From assembly GCF_009711265.1 (NCBI RefSeq), contig NZ_WMII01000016.1:1-64000 (forward strand): DNA of 64,000 nt, given 5' to 3'. The notes beneath the pieces were generated by a model. The model was given only the letters and a program-made list of their open reading frames with translations, was not told the DNA's origin and did no database searches. Numbering within the stretch: position 1 is the stretch's first letter; each line of letters opens with the position of its first letter. Shown here piece by piece: positions 1 through 8,285 of the stretch. This DNA is from Paracoccus shanxieyensis. GTDB lineage: Bacteria; Pseudomonadota; Alphaproteobacteria; Rhodobacterales; Rhodobacteraceae. The translations under genes and the position numbers were made by a program.

Positions 1-101
1 ATGAGCCTTGAAACGCTCGCCCGTGTGACCGACAATCCAACCGTCAGGCTGCCCGCCGTGGCCACCTGAACAAGCCCTGACCTCTCCGAGGGTCGGCGCT
101 C
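1..101. other. Left-edge fragment, unassigned
   Basis: Positions 1-69 read on the plus strand as a 22-codon frame ending in TGA. The minus strand is also open here and runs off the left edge. Neither short peptide matches a family I recognise, so I cannot say which strand, if either, is coding. Confidence 0.2.
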
Positions 102-581
102 CTACACCACGCCGCGGGGCACTATCCAGCCGAGGGTCGGCTTTACGCCCATCTCGTTCGCAATAGGCGCCCAAAGAAGCACCGCCAATTCATCTTGCTG
201 ATTAGGAAACTCGGCAGCCCAACCGATGCGCTTTCCGGCGGCACGGTTCATTGAGGACAGATGCCTGATGGGTTTGAACTGTCCCACAAAGCCGGCCTCC
301 TTTACCGCGCTGCTCTGAAAGCGCACGCCGTCAGGGATCGCGACTGTCAGCATGCTTGCCCCAGTGAAAACCGTCGACGCGATGTGTCTTGCGCGATCTA
401 TGCTCTGCAGAAATCTGGCTGGCCCAAGAACGTGACGGTCCCCAAGTTCGAACCGCAGGGCAAGCTAGCAGCTGTAAAACAATGTTTTGGGAATTTCCGT
501 CCAGCCAAATGGCTCAAGTATATCATCCAAGTGTTCATCCAAGTGTTCATCCAAGTGTTCATCCAAGCTTGAACGGTCCAT
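102..581 (-). pseudogene. DUF3885-like gene broken by an in-frame amber stop
   Basis: Read on the minus strand from ATG at 581, the frame stays open to the TAG at 102-104 except for one internal TAG at 465-467 (codon 39). The protein starts with four LDEH-type repeats. It then has LFYSC, the stop, and LALRFELGD, followed by RFLQSIDRARHIAS. The LFY-x6-RFELG arrangement resembles the DUF3885 domain, a family of unknown function; this is from memory and moderate at best. Codons are more AT-rich than in the neighbours, which suggests acquired DNA. There is no clear Shine-Dalgarno before ATG 581. An internal ATG at 353 could yield only an 83-residue tail. I read it as a recently inactivated gene, although amber read-through is not excluded. 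Confidence 0.5.
522..567. repeat. 12-bp tandem repeat, about 3.8 copies
   Basis: The unit TTCATCCAAGTG is repeated without interruption, with a slightly altered first copy and a partial last copy. On the minus strand, in the frame of the DUF3885-like gene, it encodes repeated Leu-Asp-Glu-His. The unit is a multiple of three, so copy number can change without a frameshift. Confidence 0.9.
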
Positions 582-637
582 GCGGCGTCTCAAGGATGAC
601 AGCCAAGGTCCGCTCTGTCAGCAAGTCGCGCCGCAAA

Positions 638-668
638 ACAAAAAAAGCGGCCCGCCCCGGACCGCTTC
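638..668 (-). terminator. Intrinsic terminator downstream of pckA
   Basis: On the minus strand AGCGGTCC pairs with GGGCCGCT (one G-U pair) across a five-base loop, and a run of seven T follows. It lies about 70 bases beyond the pckA stop codon. Confidence 0.75.
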
Positions 669-670
669 AT

Positions 671-718
671 CTTCTTCGTTCCCGAAATACTCCGGGGGTG
701 CGGGGGCAGAGCCCCCGC
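671..718 (-). repeat. 3'-end element copy 1 (GGAGTATTT...AACGAAGAAG) with GC hairpin
   Basis: Just after the pckA stop, the minus strand carries a perfect hairpin (GCGGGGGC, TCT, GCCCCCGC at 700-718). It is followed by GGAGTATTT, a short spacer and GAACGAAGAAG. The same block recurs after recF, mutM and mmsA in this window. Confidence 0.7.
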
Positions 719-735
719 GTCGCGGGACGCAAGCC

Positions 736-2334
736 TCAGCCGATGGCCGCGGCGCGCACGTCGTCGTCGATCTTGTCGGCATATTGCGCGAAGTTGTCGC
801 TGAACATGCCGACCAGCTTGGCCGCCTGCGCGTCATAGGCCGAAGCGTCGGCCCAGGTCTGGCGCGGGTCCAGCAGCTTCTCGTCGACGCCGGGCACCGA
901 GACCGGAACCTCGAAGCCGAAATTCGGATCCTTGCGGAACTGCGCATCGTTCAGCGAACCGTCCAGCGCGGCGGTCAGCAGCGCGCGCGTCGCCTTGATC
1001 GGCATGCGCTTGCCGGTGCCGAAGGCGCCGCCGGTCCAGCCGGTATTCACCAGCCAGCAATTCGCGCCGGTCGCCTTGATCTTTTCCTGCAGCAGCTTGC
1101 CATAGACTTCCGGGCGGCGCGGCATGAAGGGCGCGCCGAAGCAGGTCGAGAAGGTCGGGGTCGGCTCGACCACGCCCACTTCCGTCCCCGGCGTCTTCGA
1201 GGTGAAGCCCGACAGGAAGTGATACATCGCCTGCGCCGGGGTCAGCCGCGCGATGGGCGGCAGCACGCCATAGGCATCGCAGGTCAGCATGATGACATTC
1301 TTGGGCATCCCGCCAAGGCTGTCGACCGATGCGTTCGAGATCTGGTCCAACGGATAGGCGCAGCGCATGTTGTCGGTGATCGAGTTGTCCTCGAAATCCA
1401 GCACCAGCGTTTCGGGATCATAGACCATGTTCTCGATCACGGTGCCGAACTTGCTGCAGGTCGCAAAGATTTCCGGCTCTGCCTCGGCCGACAGGTTGAT
1501 CGTCTTGGCGTAGCAGCCGCCTTCAAAGTTGAAGATGCCGTGATCCGACCAGCCATGTTCGTCATCGCCGATCAGCACGCGCGACGGATCCGCCGACAGC
1601 GTGGTCTTGCCGGTGCCCGACAGGCCGAAGAAGATCGCGCTGTCATCGGGGTTGCCGATGGCGTGGTTGGCCGAGCAATGCATCGGCATCACGCCTTTTT
1701 CCGGCAGGATGTAGTTCAGCAGCGTGAACACGGATTTCTTGTTTTCGCCCGCATAGGCGGTGCCGCCGATCAGGATCAGCTTGCGATCGAAGTTCAGCGC
1801 GATCACGGTTTCGCTGCGGCAGCCGTGCTTGACGGGATCCGCCTTGAAGCTGGGGCAGTTGATGATGGTGAATTCCGGGGCGAAGCTTGCCAGCTCGGAC
1901 GCCTCGGGGCGGCGCAGCAGGTGGCGGATGAACAGGTTGTGCCATGCCAGCTCGGTCACGACGCGCACGTCAAGACGCAGCGCCGGGTCGGCACCGCCAA
2001 ACAGGTCCTGCACGAAATAATCCTTGCCCTTCATATGGGCCAGCATGTCGGCATAAAGCGCGTCGAATGCCTCGGGGGCCATGGGCTTGTTGTTGTCCCA
2101 CCAGATCGACTCCTCGACCGAGGCGGTGCGCACCACATGCTTGTCCTTGGGCGAGCGGCCGGTATGCGCGCCGGTCGAGACAAGGAACGTGCCGCCAAGG
2201 CCCAGCTTGCCTTCGCCGCGCTGAAGAGCGGCTTCGATCAGCGCAGGTTCCAGCAGGTTGTAATAGACATTGCCAAGACCGGTGATCCCTTGATCTTCGA
2301 GACGGCAATTGGGGTTGACGCGCGGTTCGGACAT
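736..2334 (-). CDS. pckA: Phosphoenolpyruvate carboxykinase (ATP)
   Basis: Converts oxaloacetate and ATP to phosphoenolpyruvate, CO2 and ADP, the entry to gluconeogenesis; cytosolic. The 532-residue length is normal for the ATP-dependent family. The P-loop GLSGTGKT lies at about residues 237-244, followed by the metal-binding segment [10 protein letters not shown], and [13 protein letters not shown] near residues 53-65 is typical. The start at 2334 (MSEPRVNP) fits related proteins. It is divergent from hprK. In many alphaproteobacteria the ChvI/ChvG two-component genes sit between pckA and hprK; they are absent here. A terminator and a repeated 3' element follow the gene. Identification is secure. 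Confidence 0.97.
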   Translation of the reverse strand: MSEPRVNPNCRLEDQGITGLGNVYYNLLEPALIEAALQRGEGKLGLGGTFLVSTGAHTGRSPKDKHVVRTASVEESIWWDNNKPMAPEAFDALYADMLAHMKGKDYFVQDLFGGADPALRLDVRVVTELAWHNLFIRHLLRRPEASELASFAPEFTIINCPSFKADPVKHGCRSETVIALNFDRKLILIGGTAYAGENKKSVFTLLNYILPEKGVMPMHCSANHAIGNPDDSAIFFGLSGTGKTTLSADPSRVLIGDDEHGWSDHGIFNFEGGCYAKTINLSAEAEPEIFATCSKFGTVIENMVYDPETLVLDFEDNSITDNMRCAYPLDQISNASVDSLGGMPKNVIMLTCDAYGVLPPIARLTPAQAMYHFLSGFTSKTPGTEVGVVEPTPTFSTCFGAPFMPRRPEVYGKLLQEKIKATGANCWLVNTGWTGGAFGTGKRMPIKATRALLTAALDGSLNDAQFRKDPNFGFEVPVSVPGVDEKLLDPRQTWADASAYDAQAAKLVGMFSDNFAQYADKIDDDVRAAAIG

Positions 2335-2549
2335 GTCCTGCTCAGCTCCTGATGATCGTCGGGTGTTGGCTGCCCGACATTTCGACTGTGCTATAGCATG
2401 GCAAGTCTATGACGAAAGCGGACATATGGATAGGTTTAGCGCAACCATGCATTGTTCGCGCAAACAAACGGCGATTTGTAAAAATTGGTTAAGGCGCCAA
2501 GGCGATATTCCTGTGTTTCTTCATCAAATCCGCGAAGCTGTTTCTGCCC

Positions 2550-2990
2550 ATGGAAGATAAAGACCCTGTCCTGCTGCATGGCTCATGCGTGTCATGGATG
2601 AATCGCGGGCTACTGATTCTCGGCGCGTCCGGTTCGGGGAAATCGACTCTGGCCTTGCAACTCATGGCCTATGGCGCGCGGCTTGTCGGCGATGACCGCA
2701 TCTGGGTCGCCCGCCGCGGCGACCTGCTGATTGCGACATGCCCGCCGTCGATTTGCGGCAGGATCGAGGCGCGGGGCGTGGGCATTCTGGCCGCCGAGGC
2801 GCTGCCCGAGGCGCCGCTGGCGCTGGCCGTCGATCTGGACCGCTCCGAGCCTGACCGTCTGCCCGATCACCGAAAACTTGATCTTCTTGGCATTGGGCTG
2901 CCCCTTGTGCTGGGGCAGGGACGTGGCCATCTTGCACCAGTGCTGTTGCAATATCTGACTGCCGGACGCGCGGACGGGGCCGGGGCTTGA
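2550..2990 (+). CDS. hprK: HPr kinase/phosphorylase, short alphaproteobacterial form
   Basis: Phosphorylates and dephosphorylates HPr on its regulatory serine. At 146 residues it has only the C-terminal catalytic domain; the N-terminal domain of the longer Gram-positive enzyme is missing, as is usual in alphaproteobacteria. The P-loop GASGSGKS lies at about residues 25-32 and follows the LLHGSC segment. It heads a plus-strand group with rapZ, a PTS EIIA and HPr, its likely substrate. The Shine-Dalgarno before ATG 2550 is weak. The 215-base region shared with divergent pckA presumably holds both promoters. Confidence 0.9.
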   Translation: MEDKDPVLLHGSCVSWMNRGLLILGASGSGKSTLALQLMAYGARLVGDDRIWVARRGDLLIATCPPSICGRIEARGVGILAAEALPEAPLALAVDLDRSEPDRLPDHRKLDLLGIGLPLVLGQGRGHLAPVLLQYLTAGRADGAGA

Positions 2991-3050
2991 CCCGACTGCC
3001 GTGTCGCCGCCTTAAAAGGTCATCTGCCAACCCTGATCCAGCCCGTCGCC

Positions 3051-3995
3051 ATGACACAAGACGCCAAACCCGACGACCAGACGCAAAGACTTGTCCTGAT
3101 CACCGGCCCCTCGGGTGCCGGACGCTCGACTGCGATCAACGTCTTGGAAGATCTGGGATATGAGGCGATCGACAACCTGCCGTTGTCGCTGGTGCCGCGC
3201 CTTCTGGACGGGCCCGCGCGGCCCGTGCCGCTGGCCTTGGGGCTGGATGTGCGCAACCGCGACTTTTCGGCGGCCAATGTCATCGAACTGATCGACCGCC
3301 TGACGCGGTTGCCGGATTATGAACCCGAGGTGCTGTTTCTGGACTGCGCCACCGAACAGTTGCTGCGCCGCTTTAACGAAACCCGCCGCCGCCATCCGCT
3401 GCGGGCCGAGGGCGCGCCGCTGGACGCGATCCTTGCCGAACGCGACATGCTGGCGCCGATCAAGGCGCGGGCCGATGTGCTGGTCGATACGTCCGAACTG
3501 TCGCCGCATGATCTGAAGGCGGAACTGGCGCGCTGGTTCGATACCGATCAGGGGCGGCGGCTGACCGTCTCGGTCCAGTCGTTTTCCTATAAGCGGGGCG
3601 TGCCGCGCGGTGTCGATACGATGTTCGACTGCCGGTTTCTGGCGAACCCGCACTGGGAACCGGCGCTGCGGCCCTTGGACGGGCGCGATGCGGCGGTTCA
3701 GGATTATGTGGCGGCCGATTCGCGATTCGCCGAATTCTTCCAGCGGATCCTTGATCTGCTGCTTTTCGTCCTTCCGGCACATCTGGAAGAGGGCAAGGCC
3801 CATCTGGTGATCGGCTTCGGCTGCACCGGCGGGCAACATCGTTCGGTCACAATGGCCGAAAAAATGGCAGATGCGCTTGCGAAAGCAGGCTGGCAAGTGT
3901 CAACTAGACATCGGGAACTTGAACGCCGTCAAAAGGCGCCGGCACCTGCGGATGATGGCCAGTCCTCTGGCCCCCGCGTGGCGTCGGTCGGTTAG
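3051..3995 (+). CDS. rapZ: RapZ-family nucleotide-binding protein
   Basis: RapZ is an ATP/GTP-binding protein. In E. coli it delivers the sRNA GlmZ to RNase E and so controls glucosamine-6-phosphate synthase; its alphaproteobacterial role is less clear. The 314-residue protein has an N-terminal P-loop-like GPSGAGRS at about residues 19-26, where Arg stands in the usual Lys position, and the family signature [10 protein letters not shown] near the C terminus. The last 30 or so residues are a polar, probably disordered tail. It lies 60 bases after hprK and before the PTS EIIA gene, a conserved alphaproteobacterial order. It ends in TAG. Confidence 0.92.
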   Translation: MTQDAKPDDQTQRLVLITGPSGAGRSTAINVLEDLGYEAIDNLPLSLVPRLLDGPARPVPLALGLDVRNRDFSAANVIELIDRLTRLPDYEPEVLFLDCATEQLLRRFNETRRRHPLRAEGAPLDAILAERDMLAPIKARADVLVDTSELSPHDLKAELARWFDTDQGRRLTVSVQSFSYKRGVPRGVDTMFDCRFLANPHWEPALRPLDGRDAAVQDYVAADSRFAEFFQRILDLLLFVLPAHLEEGKAHLVIGFGCTGGQHRSVTMAEKMADALAKAGWQVSTRHRELERRQKAPAPADDGQSSGPRVASVG

Positions 3996-4022
3996 CGGCA
4001 TGACCATGCGTGGTGGGGAAAT

Positions 4023-4448
4023 TTGATCGGAATTGTCATCGTGGCACATGGTGGACTTGCCCGGGAATATCTCTCGGCGGTCGAACATGTCGTCGGGCCA
4101 CAGGCGGGCATCCGCGCCGTGACGATAGAGGAAAATCATGACAGGAGTGCGAAGCAGGCCGAGATCTGCGACGCAGCCGATTCGGTGGATACCGGGGACG
4201 GGGTCGTGGTGGTCACGGATCTGTTCGGCGGATCGCCATCCAATCTGTCGCTGATGGCCTGTCATGCGCGCAATCGCTCGATCCTTTACGGGGCCAATCT
4301 GCCGATGCTGGTGAAGCTGGCCAAATCGCGCAAATTGCCTGTCGCCGACGCGGTTTCGCTGGCCAAGGACGCGGGACGGAAATACATCAACAGCTATGAT
4401 GTGCTTCCTGCCGATATCATCCCCGTCCCAAGCCGCGCTGCCTCATGA
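4023..4448 (+). CDS. PTS EIIA component, mannose family
   Basis: A 141-residue EIIA-Man-type phosphocarrier. The phosphorylated histidine is probably His9 in IVAHGG, and the family motif DLFGGSPSN is clear. No EIIB, EIIC or EIID transport gene is adjacent, so a regulatory rather than sugar-transport PTS is inferred. The start is a TTG at 4023 with a purine-rich GGTGGGGAAA just upstream. The stop codon overlaps the HPr start codon (ATGA at 4445-4448), so the two are translationally coupled. It probably receives phosphate from HPr; enzyme I is not in this window. Confidence 0.88.
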   Translation: MIGIVIVAHGGLAREYLSAVEHVVGPQAGIRAVTIEENHDRSAKQAEICDAADSVDTGDGVVVVTDLFGGSPSNLSLMACHARNRSILYGANLPMLVKLAKSRKLPVADAVSLAKDAGRKYINSYDVLPADIIPVPSRAAS

Positions 4449-4735
4449 ATGACATAAGCCCTGCGCCGATCACGCGCGAATTGAAGATCATCAACGAAAA
4501 GGGCCTGCACGCGCGGGCCAGTGCCAAATTCGTTGAAACCGTCGAACGCTTCGACGCCCGCGCCACCGTCGAAAAGGACGGGATGAGCGTGTCTGGCGAT
4601 TCGATCATGGGGCTGTTGATGCTGACCGCCCCGCGCGGCAGCACCATTTCCGTCACGACCAAGGGCGCGCAGGCCAGCGAACTGGCCGAGGCGCTGACCG
4701 CGCTTGTCGGCGACTATTTCGGCGAAGGCATGTAA
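4445..4735 (+). CDS. ptsH: Phosphocarrier protein HPr
   Basis: A 96-residue HPr. The catalytic histidine is His22 in GLHARASAKF, and the regulatory serine that HprK modifies is Ser53 in SGDSIMGLL. Both sites are intact, so phosphorylation by enzyme I and by HprK should be possible. The start codon overlaps the EIIA stop. It closes the hprK-rapZ-EIIA-HPr group, and a TetR gene follows 11 bases later. It could equally be named the nitrogen-PTS HPr (NPr), because nothing nearby points to sugar uptake. Confidence 0.92.
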   Translation: MNDISPAPITRELKIINEKGLHARASAKFVETVERFDARATVEKDGMSVSGDSIMGLLMLTAPRGSTISVTTKGAQASELAEALTALVGDYFGEGM

Positions 4736-4746
4736 GGGCCGCTCAC

Positions 4747-5358
4747 ATGGCCCGCGAAAGCTATCACCACGGCAATCTGCGGCAGGCGCTTGTTCAGGCG
4801 ACCGTGCATCTGATCGAGGAAAAGGGCCCGCAGGCCTTTACTCTGGCCGAGGCCGCGCGTCAGGCGGGTGTCAGCGCCGCCGCCCCCTATCGCCATTTCG
4901 CTGGTCGTGACGAGTTGCTGGAAGAAGTCGCGCGGCATGGCTTTGAAGAGTTCTCGCAGCGGCTTGAAACCGCCTTTTCTGGTGGCAAGCCTACACCGCT
5001 TTCGGCGCTGTTTCACATGGGCAAAGCCTATCTGGCCTTTGCGGCGGAACGGCGCGGCTATTACATCGCGATGTTTGAATCCGGCATCTCGATCACCTCG
5101 AATTCCGCGCTGACACAGGCAGCGGACCGGGCGCGCGGCGTTCTGGTGACGGCGGCCGAGGAGTTGTTTCGCACCGCACCCGGCGACCAGCGCCCGCCTG
5201 CATGGATGGTGGCCGATCATATCTGGGCGCTCAGCCATGGCGTGGTCGAGCTGTTCAGCCGCGGCAAACCCGGTGGACGTTCGCCGATCTCGCCCGAGGA
5301 TATGCTGGAAAGCGGAACGCTGATCTATCTGCGCGGCCTTGGCGTGATTTCCGCATAA
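4747..5358 (+). CDS. TetR/AcrR-family transcriptional regulator
   Basis: A 203-residue one-component regulator. The N-terminal helix-turn-helix covers about residues 10-60 (HHGNLRQALVQAT ... TLAEAARQAGVSAAAPYRHF), and the rest is an all-helical ligand and dimer domain resembling the WHG-type TetR C-terminal family. It begins 11 bases after HPr and may be partly cotranscribed with it. Immediately downstream lies a strong palindrome in front of the DUF2852 gene, which makes that gene a likely target. The ligand is unknown. Confidence 0.88.
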   Translation: MARESYHHGNLRQALVQATVHLIEEKGPQAFTLAEAARQAGVSAAAPYRHFAGRDELLEEVARHGFEEFSQRLETAFSGGKPTPLSALFHMGKAYLAFAAERRGYYIAMFESGISITSNSALTQAADRARGVLVTAAEELFRTAPGDQRPPAWMVADHIWALSHGVVELFSRGKPGGRSPISPEDMLESGTLIYLRGLGVISA

Positions 5359-5403
5359 ATTTTGCCTGTGACCCATTGAAGGACGGGGCGGGATCTCCAT
5401 TTA

Positions 5404-5426
5404 TGTAAATGTGATTAACATTCACA
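5404..5426. promoter_or_regulatory. Operator-like palindrome between TetR gene and DUF2852 gene
   Basis: Arms TGTAAATGT (5404-5412) and ACATTCACA (5418-5426) are inverted repeats with one mismatch, around a 5-base centre GATTA. Size and symmetry suit a TetR dimer. The site lies 16 bases before the DUF2852 start codon, where binding would block expression. Confidence 0.5.
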
Positions 5427-5442
5427 TCAGAAAGGGAGCCAC

Positions 5443-5853
5443 ATGAACACTTACCCCGCCGCACGACCTTCGGTCATGGACCGGATCGGATCGGCTCTGA
5501 TCGCGGTCCGCGACTGGCTGGATGAACGCGGCAAGGGCGCGTGGATCATCGCGATGATCGCCGCCTTCGTTATCGTCTGGCCGGTCGGCCTTGCCATCCT
5601 TGGATATATGATCTGGAGCAAACGCATGTTTTCCTGCCGTCCCCGCACCGACCGCCGCAGCCGCAACGCGGACCGCTTTCAGTCCAGCGGAAATTCGGCC
5701 TTTGACGCCTATCGCAGCGAAACGCTGAAGCGGCTTGAGGACGAGCACAACGAATTCGTGGACTTCCTGCAGAAGCTGCGCGAGGCCAAGGACAAGGCCG
5801 AATTCGACCAGTTCATGCAGAACCGCAAGGAACCGCGCGACGTTCAGGCGTGA
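5443..5853 (+). CDS. DUF2852 membrane protein
   Basis: A 136-residue protein with one clear membrane segment at about residues 31-56 (AWIIAMIAAFVIVWPVGLAI...). An arginine-rich stretch follows, then a charged, probably helical C-terminal part (LKRLEDEHNEFVDFLQKLREAKDKAEF). This matches the DUF2852 family, common in Rhodobacteraceae and of unknown function. An AGAAAGGGAG ribosome site precedes ATG 5443. It has its own AT-rich promoter region with a TetR-type palindrome and its own terminator, so it is a separate unit. Confidence 0.85.
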   Translation: MNTYPAARPSVMDRIGSALIAVRDWLDERGKGAWIIAMIAAFVIVWPVGLAILGYMIWSKRMFSCRPRTDRRSRNADRFQSSGNSAFDAYRSETLKRLEDEHNEFVDFLQKLREAKDKAEFDQFMQNRKEPRDVQA

Positions 5854-5860
5854 CGCAAAA

Positions 5861-5890
5861 GGGCCGGGGGTTTCCCCGGCCCTTCGTTTT
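5861..5890. terminator. Intrinsic terminator, probably bidirectional
   Basis: A perfect nine-base stem (GGGCCGGGG and CCCCGGCCC) with a GTTT loop is followed by TTCGTTTT and preceded by CAAAA. It can serve the DUF2852 gene and the convergent gshA. Confidence 0.8.
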
Positions 5891-5935
5891 GCAGCCATTC
5901 GTCTTGGGGCGCTTCGCTTTGCAGACTGGCGGATC

Positions 5936-7315
5936 TCAGTAGGAATATTCGCCATAGATGCGGGACAGATCGCCCGCCCATTCGCCCTTGTATTTCGCCA
6001 GCAACTCATCAGCGGGAACCTTGCCGGTATCGACGCTTTCGCGCAGCGCGTTCAGGAAATGCGTTTCATCGGGAACCAGACCGCCCTGACCGGGGCGGGC
6101 GCGGTTCTTCAGGCCATGTTCGGCGATTTCCAGCACGTCGCGGGCGATGTCATGCAGGTGCAGCCCGTCATATTCCCCCGCAAGCCCGTCACGCGCCGCA
6201 GCCACCCGCAGACCGTTGCGCTGTTCGGCGCTCCAGCCGCGGCACAGATCCCATGCCGCATCCAGCGCCGACTGGTCATAGATCAACCCGACCCACAGCG
6301 CGGGCAGGGCGCAAAGCCTGCGCCACGGCCCGCCATCGGCGCCGCGCATCTCGATGAATTTCTTGACGCGGGCCTCGGGGAAGACGGTGGTCAGGTGGTC
6401 GGCCCAGTCCGACAGGGTCGGGATCTCACCGGGCAGGGCGGGCAGCCGGCCCTTCATGAAATCGCGGAAGCTCTGGCCCAAGGCGTTGATATATTTGCCG
6501 TCGCGATAGACGAAATACATCGGCACGTCCAAGACGTAATCCACCCAGCGTTCATAGCCCATGCCGTCTTCAAAGGCGAAGGGCAGCAGGCCCGTGCGGG
6601 CATCGTCAAGGTTTTGCCAGATATGCGCGCGCCAGCTTTTCATGCCATTGGGCTTGCCGTCCAGAAACGGCGAATTGGCGAACAGCGCCGTGGCGACGGG
6701 TTGCAGGGCCAGCGCCACACGCAGCTTCTGCACCATGTCGGCCTCGGATCCGAAATCCAGATTAACCTGCACCGTGCAGGTGCGATACATCATCTGCGTG
6801 CCCAACTCGCCGACGCGACCCATATAGTCGGTCATCAGGCGATAGCGGCCCTTGGGCATCATCGGCATCTGATCCTGCGACCAGATCGGCGCCGCGCCAA
6901 GGCCGATGAAACCTGCATCCATCTCATCGGCGACGGATTTCACCTCGGCCAGATGCTGGTTCACCTCATCGCAGGTCTGGTGAATGGTTTCGACCGGCGC
7001 GCCGGACAGTTCAAGCTGCCCGCCGGGTTCAAGGCTGATATTCGCGCCGTCGCGTTCAAGGCCGATGATATGCTCGCCCTCGCGGACGGGGGACCAGCCA
7101 TAGCGCGCGCCGATGCCGTCCAGCATGGCCTTGATGCTGGCCTGACCTTCGGGCGCGTCATAGGGCAGAGGCGCAAGATCGGCGTGACGATAGCCGAACT
7201 TTTCGTGCTCGGTCCCGATGCGCCAGCGGTCGCGGGGCTTTTCGCCCGAAGCGATATATTCCGCCAGTTGTTCGGGACGTTCGATCGGGCCGCCGCCCTG
7301 TTGAGGAATGGACAT
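5936..7315 (-). CDS. gshA: Glutamate--cysteine ligase
   Basis: First step of glutathione synthesis: ATP-dependent joining of glutamate and cysteine in the cytosol. The 459-residue protein resembles the plant/alphaproteobacterial class, with RIGTEHEKFGY, GLERDGANISLEPGGQLELSG and VNLDFGSEADM. I place the start at ATG 7315 (MSIPQQGG) because AGAAAGG lies seven bases upstream; the frame could extend 13 codons further. It is the last gene of a minus-strand group behind dapE, a GNAT and a small membrane protein. Confidence 0.93.
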   Translation of the reverse strand: MSIPQQGGGPIERPEQLAEYIASGEKPRDRWRIGTEHEKFGYRHADLAPLPYDAPEGQASIKAMLDGIGARYGWSPVREGEHIIGLERDGANISLEPGGQLELSGAPVETIHQTCDEVNQHLAEVKSVADEMDAGFIGLGAAPIWSQDQMPMMPKGRYRLMTDYMGRVGELGTQMMYRTCTVQVNLDFGSEADMVQKLRVALALQPVATALFANSPFLDGKPNGMKSWRAHIWQNLDDARTGLLPFAFEDGMGYERWVDYVLDVPMYFVYRDGKYINALGQSFRDFMKGRLPALPGEIPTLSDWADHLTTVFPEARVKKFIEMRGADGGPWRRLCALPALWVGLIYDQSALDAAWDLCRGWSAEQRNGLRVAAARDGLAGEYDGLHLHDIARDVLEIAEHGLKNRARPGQGGLVPDETHFLNALRESVDTGKVPADELLAKYKGEWAGDLSRIYGEYSY

Positions 7316-7364
7316 CGGTGGCCTTTCTGTGCCTTCATCCGCCACAGGTGGCAATCTGCGGCGC

Positions 7365-7868
7365 TCAAGTCAAGCGCGCGCGGTCGGTCCTGGTCCAAAC
7401 GGTCTGGATCGCGGGGCCGTCACCGGACAGCGCATGGGCGATGCGGCCCATATCGACGCCGGGCAGGGCGGCAAAGGCATCGGCCAGCCCTTCGGCCCCC
7501 CTGGCATCGACCGGGATCAGCAGCGCCTGCCGATCCAGACTTTTCAGCCGCCAATGCCTGCGCCCGTCCAGTCGCATCAGCCGGATTTCCGACAGATCGC
7601 GCAGCGGGATCTCGCCCCCCAGCACGCGGTCGGGCGACAGATAGCGGATCGCGCCTTCGTCCAGTTCCACCACGCCGGGGGCCGAGGCATTGCTGCGAAA
7701 CCGCATCCGCCGCCGCGCATCCAGCGCCCATGCGCCCGAGGCGGCAGCAATCAGCGCGCCCACCGGCCACAGGATCCAGCCGCCCAGCGAAAACACCCAG
7801 ATGCCAAAACCCGTCGCGGCCAAGGCGGCAACGGTTTCAGCCCATGGACGCAGTTCGGGGCGGATCAA
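7365..7868 (-). CDS. Small membrane protein, unknown function
   Basis: A 167-residue protein that I do not recognise. The first 45 residues contain two closely spaced hydrophobic segments (about 10-28 and 30-48). A soluble part of mixed beta-type composition follows and includes a basic RRRMRF segment. The layout resembles PH-like membrane proteins, but no diagnostic motif is visible. The start lies directly after the GNAT stop codon, and gshA begins 49 bases downstream, so it is very probably cotranscribed with both. Confidence 0.75.
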   Translation of the reverse strand: MIRPELRPWAETVAALAATGFGIWVFSLGGWILWPVGALIAAASGAWALDARRRMRFRSNASAPGVVELDEGAIRYLSPDRVLGGEIPLRDLSEIRLMRLDGRRHWRLKSLDRQALLIPVDARGAEGLADAFAALPGVDMGRIAHALSGDGPAIQTVWTRTDRARLT

Positions 7869-8285
7869 TCACAGCTCCTGTGTCATGTCGCGATGCGCAA
7901 TGCCCGCGTCCAGATATTCGGGACCATAGGCGGAAAAGCCCAGCTTTTCGTAAAACCCGATGGCATGGGTCTGCGCGCCCAGCTTGGCGCGAGTAATGCC
8001 CTGAATGCCCGCCAGTTCCTGCAACGAGGCGCGGATCAGCGCCGCGCCGGTCCCGCTGCCACGCGCGGCTTTCAGCACGGCCACGCGACCGATCTTGCCG
8101 GTCGCGCCCTCCAGCAGCAGCCGCGCCGTGCCGATGGGCGCGCCGCTGTCGTCGCGGGCGATCAGGTGGATCGCCTCGCCGTCGCGCCCGTCCCATTCCT
8201 CGGCTTCCGGGACGTGCTGTTCGATCACGAAGACCTCGTGGCGGATGGCGCGGCAGGCGGCGATGTCGTCGGTCTTTTCGATCAT
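7869..8285 (-). CDS. GNAT-family N-acetyltransferase (ElaA-like)
   Basis: A 138-residue single-domain acyltransferase. [22 protein letters not shown] at the N terminus is typical of the ElaA-like branch. The acetyl-CoA binding motif is [13 protein letters not shown] at about residues 73-85, and the C-terminal segment [22 protein letters not shown] matches motif B. The substrate is unknown. Its start overlaps the end of dapE by four bases (8282-8285), which suggests translational coupling. Confidence 0.88.
   Translation of the reverse strand: MIEKTDDIAACRAIRHEVFVIEQHVPEAEEWDGRDGEAIHLIARDDSGAPIGTARLLLEGATGKIGRVAVLKAARGSGTGAALIRASLQELAGIQGITRAKLGAQTHAIGFYEKLGFSAYGPEYLDAGIAHRDMTQEL

Noticed and set aside
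522-567. CRISPR-like repeats
   Set aside because: The units are 12 bases, directly adjacent, without spacers, and keep a coding frame.
487-2352. Long plus-strand open frame opposite pckA
   Set aside because: Its translation is Arg/Gly/Ala-rich with no family motif, and the minus strand encodes a full PckA. It is a GC-rich shadow, as are similar long frames opposite gshA (5735-7996), dapE (8366-10243), ade, and mmsA (57929-59959).
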